From Stramenopiles sp. TOSAG23-2 (Eukaryota > Sar), in assembly GCA_900128395.1 (NCBI GenBank), contig LT649306.1:1-40701 (forward strand): a DNA stretch of 40,701 bases. Reading direction: 5' to 3'. Below the pieces are notes generated by a model, which saw nothing but the letters and a program-made list of their open reading frames with translations, ran no database searches and was not told the origin of the DNA. Below, in pieces: positions 9,077 to 17,544 of the stretch. Position 1 is the stretch's first letter. Every line of letters starts with the position of its first letter. The position numbers and the translations under genes are program-made.

Positions 9077-9566
9077 AATTAGAAAAAAATAAATTTGATA
9101 ACTTGTGCAAAATTTTTCAATATATATATGTAATATCTATTTTATCTATCTATAGATCTATATGTTTTAGTTTTCAATCAAGGCTCCTCTGTGATTATGT
9201 TGAGAATATATAAATGGACTATTATATATATATATACGCAATATTATATGGTAATGTCCTATAATATGATTTCTATTTTCTTTTTTTTTTTCTCATTCAA
9301 TATTTTGTAAGAAGTATTATGTCTAATCGTCGGCCAGTCGTAAAGGTTAAAGTCGGGTTTTGTTATTATGTGCTTATGTGCTTATTATTTATTAAATATA
9401 GGATCTTCTTAGCTGTGTGCTGTGTGTATACTAATACTATTTTAATAAATAAAAGACTATACAAATAATTATACTAATATTTCCATAGCGATTTTTTAAA
9501 ACCATCCTTTTAATCTCTCTCTCGGTTTGTGTGTGTTTGTTGAATATAATGTTAAATATTTTCAAT
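9077..9566. other. Intergenic region between gamma-COP and the START-like gene
   Basis: Both flanking genes are on the minus strand, so this stretch should hold the gamma-COP 3' end and the START-gene promoter. It has TATATA runs at about 9120-9128 and 9223-9236, a CTTATGTGCTTAT direct repeat near 9368-9388, and no supportable coding frame. Confidence 0.5.
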
Positions 9567-12362
9567 TTATAAACAACTGAAAACAATGTTTGTAACTTCT
9601 TCATCTTCACTTCTTACGCCCATTTTGATCAACACACCGCCATTTTTAGAATCAACAACCAATTGGACACGTGCTAAAACTTTATTATTTCCACAAAAAC
9701 TTCCACCCAACATTAACATATGTTTCATTGCTTCTGATGGAACTGATGCAGTACCTTCACATGGTTGCATACCTAAAGCATCGATAATTGCTGCTACTGC
9801 ATCACCAATTGTTTTAAATTGGCGCAATGCTAGCTTATCAGTTTTCTCTGCTGAGTTGCCTATTTGCTCCCATGCTGAGCGGAAATTACCAACATTTACT
9901 CTCGCCATGAAATCAGCAGGTCCAATTTCAACATCTTCAAATGGGAATTCTTCTGCATACCCTTCGTCATCTTCATCTATCATCTCTCCTGTAGATTTAT
10001 CGACATCATGTGTCGTAAATCGCAATTCGCATGGAAATGACACTGCATCAAAGCTATCGGAACCATATTCCTCATTACGCAATAAACATACGTAACATTT
10101 ATCTGGTTTACCAAATGGTATTTTCTCACATGCAACGGTTGCATGGATGGACCATACTTCCTCCTCTTCTAATTCCAATGCAACTTGAACATTCTTCAAC
10201 AATTGGTCGTCAATGGTGTTATTAACGTTAAATTGCAAAACCATATGTTCACTAAAAGTATGTTTAATACATTGCACGGTATATTCAACTTCATCTTCAG
10301 TTAATTTAACTGGCATGCTTGATTTTAAAAGTGTTCCTAACCCTGCAAATTCAGGAATATTGTATAATTCCGCAGCATAATTATCATCGACAACATCAGC
10401 TGCTGCATTATCAGCACCTGCATTATCATCCACTTCAATAATACCTGCATCTTCTTGTAAACTTGTTGTCCGTTCAACGCGTTCATCTTCATATCCTCTT
10501 TCACTTGTACTACCTAATTGTACATTCAACGATTCGATGGACAATGGTCCTGGTGCTGGGCGAGCTTTGTATGCAATAAGTGCTTTTTCCAATGCACGTA
10601 CGCTCATACCGCTTGGCAAACCATCTTTAATGATATTTAACGAAGCCTCGACATTATCCTTTGCACTTAACATGGTAACGTACGATGTTGCACGGTCGCG
10701 AACTTCATCATCATCATCCGTTTGTGCTCGACGTAATAAAATCAAAACTTCATCACGCAATCCATCTACGGATGCGGCTAACTTTGCCAATGCACTTACT
10801 GCAGCAGCACGTACTGGTGGAATTTCTAAAATCACTCGATTATATATAAATCGAATGTAGCGTCCAGGATGTGGCGTAGTAGGTGCTAATTCACCTAATA
10901 ATTGTAAAATTTTTACTGACAATTGCGGAAATTCACAATCTTCAATAAACTCGCCTAATGCATTCAAACCTTCAATTTTCATTTCAGGCACTTGATTCAA
11001 TAAATCTAAAATGGCATCTACAATTGCTTTTTTAAACTGAAAGCCACCTTCCTCCCTCAATGCATTGTGTAAAAATGCAAGCATGGAACGATGTTTCGAT
11101 GGATATTTTAAACATAAAACTTTAATAGCTTTCACTATTACAACTTTAAATTCATCCCCAATTTCAGACATGAAAGATGATATCTGTTTCATTAATCTAT
11201 CAACGCTTGATTCCCCACCAGTTTTCAACAACGTTGTGATTGCCAATGTAGCAATAGAACGGTTTGAATCTTGTATCATGGTTTCCATATCTTCATTGCA
11301 TTTTGTAACGCTCATTGGATGTTTCAATGCTACTTGACTCAATGTACGTACAGCAGCAAAGCGATACACCGGCTTTCCGCTTCCTAAAAATAATTGCAAT
11401 GCAGTTACAGCGGGGGATATATCTTGCGGCGTGGCGTCTGGTAAGTTACAGATTGCCCTTGCAGCTTCAAACAAAACCATTTCGTCTTTATCTCGTAAGC
11501 ACATTTCTAAAAATGAATATGCAGCACGTGCCTCTTTTGCTGGTAAATCTTTATTAGCATTCATCATACGTATCGTATAACGTATCAACATACAGGTAGC
11601 TAATGAACTATGTAATGTATTGCCACGACTTAGGCCAGATACTAATTTAGACACAGCCAATCGATCGTGCTGTTTGATACGATATAGCAACGTCAACGCA
11701 TGGTATTGTACCATGGCGCTATTACTATTCATTGCTTCTTGTACTTCATTTGTCCAACGACGTACGATATCTGCATTGTCGTTTAACAAATGGTGTCCAG
11801 AAACAATAGCACTACTTGATACCATACTAGTTGGATCAACAATTGCTTGTTTTATATATCGATCAATTTGACTGAGCATATTACCATCAATGATTTTACA
11901 AAGAACACGTAATGCATTTGCTTTGAACAATGGCTTCTTGCTGTTAACATCCTTTGTTAAACTACTTGTAACAATAATAACTTCCTCAGCAGCAGTTGCC
12001 TCGACAACCTCTTTAATAAATAAGTACATCATACGCCTTAACATAGGTGCTTGTGATTGAAATAAACGTGTCACACCAAAAAATACTTCTGTAGCCTCTG
12101 TAGGAGTAAACGTATCACCTTGCACTAATAAGTATAGCAGTTTCGTTAACAGTTCACAACATTCTCCAGGTCGTTTACTAACAAAATTTGCATCGTTAAA
12201 GTTTCTACATTCTTGCAAAACAGCTGCTTTTTCCAAATGTTGGAAAGAAGCTTCATATTCTGCATCTTCATCTTTAAACTTTTCCCTCATACTGGACAAT
12301 TCCCTCATAAAGGTTCCAACTAAAGATGGGTTTCCCTCTTCATCTTGTTGCATCTGTGACAT
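9567..12362 (-). CDS. COPG1: Coatomer subunit gamma (COPI coat)
   Basis: A 931-residue protein, slightly longer than animal gamma-COP (about 874). Residues about 20-545 form the adaptin-like HEAT solenoid, with stretches such as TPTEATEVFFGVTRLFQS, MMYLFIKE and MLIRYTIRMM that are typical of gamma-COP. A linker of about 100 residues with acidic and Ala-rich sequence follows. The appendage then runs from about residue 665, with a platform subdomain at the end containing ALRQFKTIGDAVAAIIDALGMQPCEG. Gamma-COP forms the F-subcomplex of coatomer with beta, delta and zeta. It binds Arf1 and dilysine cargo signals for Golgi-to-ER transport. The start MSQMQQDEEGNPSL is the first ATG. A 125-bp piece of this gene (9862-9986, residues about 793-834) occurs again at 29311-29435. 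No intron is seen. Confidence 0.97.
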   Translation of the reverse strand: MSQMQQDEEGNPSLVGTFMRELSSMREKFKDEDAEYEASFQHLEKAAVLQECRNFNDANFVSKRPGECCELLTKLLYLLVQGDTFTPTEATEVFFGVTRLFQSQAPMLRRMMYLFIKEVVEATAAEEVIIVTSSLTKDVNSKKPLFKANALRVLCKIIDGNMLSQIDRYIKQAIVDPTSMVSSSAIVSGHHLLNDNADIVRRWTNEVQEAMNSNSAMVQYHALTLLYRIKQHDRLAVSKLVSGLSRGNTLHSSLATCMLIRYTIRMMNANKDLPAKEARAAYSFLEMCLRDKDEMVLFEAARAICNLPDATPQDISPAVTALQLFLGSGKPVYRFAAVRTLSQVALKHPMSVTKCNEDMETMIQDSNRSIATLAITTLLKTGGESSVDRLMKQISSFMSEIGDEFKVVIVKAIKVLCLKYPSKHRSMLAFLHNALREEGGFQFKKAIVDAILDLLNQVPEMKIEGLNALGEFIEDCEFPQLSVKILQLLGELAPTTPHPGRYIRFIYNRVILEIPPVRAAAVSALAKLAASVDGLRDEVLILLRRAQTDDDDEVRDRATSYVTMLSAKDNVEASLNIIKDGLPSGMSVRALEKALIAYKARPAPGPLSIESLNVQLGSTSERGYEDERVERTTSLQEDAGIIEVDDNAGADNAAADVVDDNYAAELYNIPEFAGLGTLLKSSMPVKLTEDEVEYTVQCIKHTFSEHMVLQFNVNNTIDDQLLKNVQVALELEEEEVWSIHATVACEKIPFGKPDKCYVCLLRNEEYGSDSFDAVSFPCELRFTTHDVDKSTGEMIDEDDEGYAEEFPFEDVEIGPADFMARVNVGNFRSAWEQIGNSAEKTDKLALRQFKTIGDAVAAIIDALGMQPCEGTASVPSEAMKHMLMLGGSFCGNNKVLARVQLVVDSKNGGVLIKMGVRSEDEEVTNIVFSCL

Positions 12363-13603
12363 GATGTTGTTTATGGGTATATATATTTATATATATATGT
12401 ATATTGCAATGTATCTGTTACTACGTATCTCTTGTATATATATATTTATCTATATTAAAATTTACAATCCAGTCATTCATTCATTTTTTTGTATTAAGTA
12501 TACTTTAACTTTTGTTGATGATGATGTGTGGTGTTAAAATCGATTTTATTTATTTTTATTATTTTTGTTGCTTTTCTTGGGATTTCGCCTTGGGTTTGTA
12601 CTTCTGTAGGTAGTAATAATGCTGTGGTATAGTGTTATATGGTTCAATGGTATGTACCTAGTAATAACCTACAAAGAACATGAAAAAAAATGTACACATT
12701 ATGTACTTTCATTGGCCACATGATGGCTTGCCTTGGGCTTTCCTGCTAGAATGTTCTCGTTCAGAAGAATGATGCAAATTGTCACAACCAGGTATTGCTA
12801 CACAGCCATTAATTTTTATTTTCAAATTTTTGAACCTTGAATTAAAAATGTAAATATTAAAGGGCCATTCTGTGTAAAAGTCTTTCATGGTGACTAGACA
12901 CATGGGCTGGACAGTTATCTATACAATCCAACTATATATATATACAAAATGCCAAAAGTAACATTACAAAAAGGTAGGAGTTCCACATGCATTAATACCG
13001 CAAAATTGCTTGAGAATTTAGGCTATTGCATCGTTGCAATGCCGGATTTTTTGATGGAACTAAGACGTACGAGACAATGCAAAGGACAACGATTACGGCA
13101 TCTTGATTCGTCATAATGCTAATTATGATGGTGAAATGATCAATGATGGAGATGTTGGGGAAAATTGCTCTTGGACCCCTGTGTCTATGCTAGACTATAT
13201 CCCATGCTGTGTCTATGGGACCTTTCGATTTTACTATTAGGACCACAAAAAAATATAGCAATTGATATATTTACTGCAATAAGCAATAGAGCTACTATTG
13301 CTATACTAATACGCCTTATTATTATTAGCCAAAAAAATGATGATAAAGTAATAAGGGATAGTGCGATAGATATATATTTGTTTTGTATATACAACTTGTA
13401 TACAAAAGTAAATAATTGATCCACCACAGCACCACACATATTATGGAGAGACAAAAATAGAGAGGAAGCTTTAATATAATCATTTAAATTGAAATATACA
13501 TATATAAAGAAAACAGATAAAGATAAAAATCAAGTCCAGAAATATATATATACACACATATTATAACAGAATATACAAATTATATTAACCAATAAAAAAA
13601 AAT
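12363..13603. other. Long intergenic region with possible gene remnants between gamma-COP and the DysF gene
   Basis: At 1241 bp this is the longest gene-free stretch. It should hold both divergent promoters: TATATA runs lie at 12378-12404 near the gamma-COP start and at 13542-13552 near the DysF-gene start. Its middle (about 12700-13240) is less AT-rich than usual and carries coding-like frames. On the plus strand 12949-13116 encodes 55 residues (MPKVTLQKGRSS...). In the next frame, the reading continues from about 13064 to 13243 (with IRHNANYDGEMIND). On the minus strand 12709-12903 encodes 64 residues. I recognise no family in any of them. A decayed or spliced small gene is possible, and chance is also possible. 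Confidence 0.35.
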
Positions 13604-15844
13604 ATGGCTGGAAAACGGTCTAATTCAACGTCTAATATTGGATGTTTATCATTTCAACTTATTGCATTGAAAGACATTGATAGTAATCTAACACGTTTAA
13701 AAGGTTCGCCAAAACTAGGGAAAGCAGTAGAGAAAAGAAGGCATGAAATGGAACCATATTTAAATCAAAAAACATCAGTTATATTCACCGAAATGCAAGT
13801 TGGTACTAGTAGAGTATACAAATCTAAATCAGTAAAGTTATATCCACGTGGTAAAATATCCTTTGCCTGTATATTTGATGAATTTTTCAGTATTAATTTG
13901 CATATGGGAGATTTAAGTCAATTAGCAGCAAGTCAGAAAAATCCGACGATCAATATTCGTATATTTTGCCAGCAAAAGAAGAACAATAATTATCCTATAT
14001 TATTAGGTTTATGTAAAATACCATTTATACATTTAAATGAAAGTATGGTTGAAGAAAATGTTCAAATTAAATTGAATTCTAACTTATTTGCTGTTTTTAA
14101 CGATGGTACAACAATAACACCAATTTTGCAATGCAAAGTTCAATGGTCCATGTCTATGTCACAAAATGATTTTGATGCAATTTTATTAAAAGAAGTGGTA
14201 TCGGAAAATGTTCGATTTTCATCAAAAGCTGCTGCTATTGTGCATAATGAATCATTAAGTTTAAGTGTTAGTAATCAAAATTTTTTACGATTCATAGTTG
14301 CATCGGAAGAAATGTTTAATGCAATGGATTTAATATTAGCTATATTATTATGGCAAAAACCAGCTATAACAACCTTATTATTGATGATAATTAATATTTT
14401 ATGTTTATATGGATTAGAATTTGCTGTTGTAGGACCATTATCACTTACTGCAATAACATTGTGGTTTTTTGTCAATCCATCTTCTTATATAAATAGCCAT
14501 TTTACAAAAAAACAAATTAATGTGAACAATCCTAATAATCCTAATAATAATAATAATAATAGCAGAAGCAACAGTAATTCTGTTTTGGGACATCGTAGCT
14601 ATAGCAATAATAACAACAACAACAACAGTAACAGCAGTATGAGTATGAAAACAAATCAAACAATGAATAATAATGGTAATATTAATCAGAGCGATTACAT
14701 ACCACGTAGTCTTCGTTCAACAACATTAGCGGAAAAATTGAATAATTTCAAATCTATTCAAAATTTTATGAAATTATTTTCCGATTTAATTGATGGAATA
14801 TTTTATTTTTTTGAAGTGTCATTAAATGATCCATTAATGAGAATCAAAGCGCGAACTACACTTATTACTAGTGTAATTGTGTTAGTAATTTTTATTAAAT
14901 ACATTCCAACACATATGATATGGTTAATGTTTTGGTGGGTTTTCTTTTTATTTGGTAATCCATATGTTCAAGCTGTCTTTGCTATTATACGTTTTAAAAT
15001 ATATAGAATGAAAGAAAGTACTATAACAACTCATGATGAATATATACATGAAAAATTTGATAATCAACGGGATAAAGCTTTTATTACAACTGAATATACT
15101 AGATGGTGGGTTGGAGCTGGTTGGAAACTTCAATCATTCCATCCAAAGCCAATGGAAAAAGTTTCGCTACCAGAACATTTGAAATGGAAAGGGTTATGGG
15201 AAGTCGATTTATACGATGACGATCATGAATATGAATACAACTCAGGGTTTGTTGGTGATACAAATTGGCATGAAGTTATGAAATCTGGTGATTTTTTAAG
15301 AAGACGGCGTTGGATACGAAGAGTCAAAAAAGCTAGAAAAAAGAAAAATTTAAGATCCAATAGCAATAATAACAATGATAACATTAATACCACTATAAAT
15401 GAATTAAATGGGAATATGATTAATGCAAATGATCGAATGCGAACATTTAGCACTAGTAGTAATGATTCAGATAGCAGTACAACTAGTAATGGTGTAAATA
15501 ATGATGAAATGACTGGAACTATTATTGAATTTGTCATTTTCGAAAATGAACGATGGTGGGTTGGAACAGGTTTTAGACATAAATTTTGGCCACATGAAAA
15601 AATATTTAAATTTACAGACAATGAAGGAAATCCAAAGACAATGAAAGAAATTGATCAAACTGAAAAAGTTTTGCAAAGTGATGGTAACTCACATTGGATA
15701 GATCATTGGCATATTGTTGACGAGGGTTGGCATTATGCAACAGATTTTTCGGATTTAACGAAATTTAAACGAAAAGATAAGATGAGTTCATGGGATTATT
15801 GTAGACGAAGGAAATGGGTGAGGAATTTAAAAAAGAAGGTATAA
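13604..15844 (+). CDS. C2-like, multi-TM, double DysF membrane protein (peroxin 30/24-like)
   Basis: A 746-residue protein. Residues about 10-190 look like a C2-type beta sandwich without the usual run of calcium-binding aspartates. A hydrophobic hairpin lies at about 245-295 (ILAILLWQKPAITTLLLMII) and a second at about 418-465 (with MIWLMFWWVFFLFGNPY); an Asn/Ser-rich loop separates them. Two DysF-type units follow: about 493-580 (YTRWWVGAGW, ending FLRRRRWIRRVKK) and about 641-746 (NERWWVGTGF, ending YCRRRKWVRNLKKK). Paired RWW and RRRxWxR motifs are the hallmark of DysF domains. Yeast Pex30-type peroxins combine a reticulon-like hairpin with DysF and shape ER domains where peroxisomes and lipid droplets form, so a similar ER or peroxisome role is inferred. 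The hairpins also resemble those of MCTP proteins. Confidence 0.75.
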   Translation: MAGKRSNSTSNIGCLSFQLIALKDIDSNLTRLKGSPKLGKAVEKRRHEMEPYLNQKTSVIFTEMQVGTSRVYKSKSVKLYPRGKISFACIFDEFFSINLHMGDLSQLAASQKNPTINIRIFCQQKKNNNYPILLGLCKIPFIHLNESMVEENVQIKLNSNLFAVFNDGTTITPILQCKVQWSMSMSQNDFDAILLKEVVSENVRFSSKAAAIVHNESLSLSVSNQNFLRFIVASEEMFNAMDLILAILLWQKPAITTLLLMIINILCLYGLEFAVVGPLSLTAITLWFFVNPSSYINSHFTKKQINVNNPNNPNNNNNNSRSNSNSVLGHRSYSNNNNNNNSNSSMSMKTNQTMNNNGNINQSDYIPRSLRSTTLAEKLNNFKSIQNFMKLFSDLIDGIFYFFEVSLNDPLMRIKARTTLITSVIVLVIFIKYIPTHMIWLMFWWVFFLFGNPYVQAVFAIIRFKIYRMKESTITTHDEYIHEKFDNQRDKAFITTEYTRWWVGAGWKLQSFHPKPMEKVSLPEHLKWKGLWEVDLYDDDHEYEYNSGFVGDTNWHEVMKSGDFLRRRRWIRRVKKARKKKNLRSNSNNNNDNINTTINELNGNMINANDRMRTFSTSSNDSDSSTTSNGVNNDEMTGTIIEFVIFENERWWVGTGFRHKFWPHEKIFKFTDNEGNPKTMKEIDQTEKVLQSDGNSHWIDHWHIVDEGWHYATDFSDLTKFKRKDKMSSWDYCRRRKWVRNLKKKV

Positions 15845-16428
15845 AAAGGACTTTTTTTTTCAATGTACGTGGATCCTTGTATGTGATGATGGGGGGCTTT
15901 ACTCAATGCGAATAAATATATTACTTCACGTATATTTAATACATGTGCACCATGTTTTATACGACCGTTCGTAAAAACTTTTAATTTTTTTATGCCAATA
16001 AATCTAATATTAATAAAGTAATTTTATTTTATTTTTTTTTTGTATTGTGCTGTGCTATTTTCAACATCCTATTTATTTTCAATTTTATATAGTATATTAA
16101 CAAGTATAACAAAGTACCAGTATTTTAACAACCGCGTTATAATAGGTACATTTTATGCACTTATCACATTGATGTGGTTGACCACACCTCACACACACAC
16201 ATTTGTGTAAATAGAACATTAGAAACTATTACTTTTCACATCTCCCACTGTAACTCTTCAAATGAGTTACAGCAATAAACGCACAAGGTTTGTAAGACAA
16301 AACTAATAATTGTATTGTGAAAAATCACGAATAACATATTCTGATCTTTATTGGTTGGCTTTTTATTATAGGAAACCTTTCACATCCCATGCCAGATCTC
16401 TTAACCATAACAAACCTTTCGCAATATC
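15845..16428. other. Intergenic region between the DysF gene and the four-TM gene
   Basis: Both neighbours are on the plus strand, so this holds one 3' end and one promoter. A TACGACCGTTCGTA hairpin word (15960-15973) lies about 115 bp after the DysF stop and matches words in other 3' regions. CA-rich runs occur near 16187-16202. TGTAACTC...GAGTTACA (16249-16271) is an inverted repeat of 8-bp arms. No supportable frame is seen. Confidence 0.5.
15960..15973. repeat. TACGACCGTTCGTA hairpin word, copy 3
   Basis: TACGA and TCGTA arms surround a 4-bp loop. The half-word TACGACCGT recurs inverted at 7000-7008, and TACGAACGGTCG, the inverted form, lies at 33681-33692. It may mark transcript ends. 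Confidence 0.45.
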
Positions 16429-17382
16429 ATGGACGTAACAATAACACACCCCACTAAACAATCAAAGACGGCTTGGATGGACAAGGAGAAGAAATATGAA
16501 GTTGATGGAATTAACCATCAATCTATAAGTAGTGATTCAATGGCAAATGTTATCACTAATTTAGGTATAACAGCTGCTTTGATGGCAAGCATTGCTTTGT
16601 CGATTATTCTAACCGTAACAAAAGAAGAACTCATTGCCGGCGATATATTGAGGCTTTCACAAAAAAATCCTGCATTCAGGCATCACTTTAGTCCCAATAC
16701 AACTTTGAATCTTTGCTTTGGAAATTATAAAAAGAGTAGTGAAAAATATCGACCACAAGATCGTGTTGATACACCTGGAACTGAAAATCAGGGTATAACT
16801 CAATATTATTGGAATAAATGCAGAGGTAAAAACCTAATTGAGTCATCTCGCATAGCCAGTTTGGTAACACCAGAAAAATATGAAGAATGGCTTTACACAG
16901 AGACTGATGGAAAAGCAAATTTTTGGCATGTTGGAAAAAACGATATGCCATCTAAACTTCTTGCACGGGACGGCTTCATTACGTGTGTCTTATATTTGGC
17001 TGCAGTATTCGTATCGTTAGTTCTTTTAATAAGTTTAGAATTTTCAGGTGCAAGAAAGGATCCGAAACATTTTAAACAATGGTATAAGCTTGGAGTTTTT
17101 CAAGTTGTAATAGGGTATTTATTATTAATGGCAGCATGCATCGAATTTATCATTGCTATGTCTGCGGTTATTATGATACGTTTTCCACTTTTGGGGCATA
17201 GCAATATGTGGCAATGGGAAGTTAATCTTGGATTTTGGATTTTAGTTGGACTGTCTATAGTAATATCATCATGTCAGTTCATACAAGTTATATCTTGCCA
17301 CAAATTGACATGTGGCAAATGCGGGAAGAAAATTTATGCCGACGATAGATTTGGAAAGGAGGTAATTCCAGCTGACAATTAG
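16429..17382 (+). CDS. Four-transmembrane protein with a C-terminal CxxC motif, unknown family
   Basis: A 317-residue protein with four clear hydrophobic segments: about 47-68 (MASIALSIILTV), 180-202 (VLYLAAVFVSLVLLISL), 223-250 (VIGYLLLMAACIEFIIAM) and 264-290 (FWILVGLSIVISSCQFIQV). The loop between the first two is long (about 110 residues) and contains one WNKC and one LCFG segment. This topology, with both ends inside and a large first outer loop, is like claudin- or tetraspanin-type proteins, but I see no CCG or GLW signature to assign either. The C-terminal tail has CHKLTCGKCGKKIY, a possible metal or palmitoylation site. The start is the ATG after a CAATATC leader. I do not recognise the family. 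Confidence 0.7.
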   Translation: MDVTITHPTKQSKTAWMDKEKKYEVDGINHQSISSDSMANVITNLGITAALMASIALSIILTVTKEELIAGDILRLSQKNPAFRHHFSPNTTLNLCFGNYKKSSEKYRPQDRVDTPGTENQGITQYYWNKCRGKNLIESSRIASLVTPEKYEEWLYTETDGKANFWHVGKNDMPSKLLARDGFITCVLYLAAVFVSLVLLISLEFSGARKDPKHFKQWYKLGVFQVVIGYLLLMAACIEFIIAMSAVIMIRFPLLGHSNMWQWEVNLGFWILVGLSIVISSCQFIQVISCHKLTCGKCGKKIYADDRFGKEVIPADN

Positions 17383-17463
17383 AAAGAGTCCTCTCTGAAA
17401 TAATATCAATAAATTATCAAATATTTATATATCAATATTAAAAAGTACTTCATTATATATACT

Positions 17464-17485
17464 CTTCGTAACTTTTTCTACGAAG
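17464..17485. repeat. CTTCGTA-TACGAAG hairpin between convergent genes, copy 4
   Basis: Perfect 7-bp arms CTTCGTA and TACGAAG lie around an 8-bp T-rich loop, about 80 bp after the four-TM gene stop and 60 bp from the coiled-coil gene stop. This is the cleanest example of the TACGAA/TTCGTA element in the window. Confidence 0.65.
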
Positions 17486-17544
17486 TACTATATTTTTATT
17501 TTTACTGACACTGCAACACGCATTTGCGCTTGTGTGTATATTAC

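Noticed and set aside
9586-11871. Plus-strand open frames inside the gamma-COP gene
   Set aside because: They overlap a full-length, well-supported minus-strand gene and have no recognisable content.
12600-12700. tRNA-like GGTTCAA segment
   Set aside because: No acceptor or anticodon stem pairs could be found around it. I saw no convincing tRNA or rRNA elsewhere in the window.
13165-13454. Overlapping hydrophobic frames on both strands upstream of the DysF gene
   Set aside because: They consist of Ile/Leu/Asn-rich translation of AT-rich spacer with no start context or family match.
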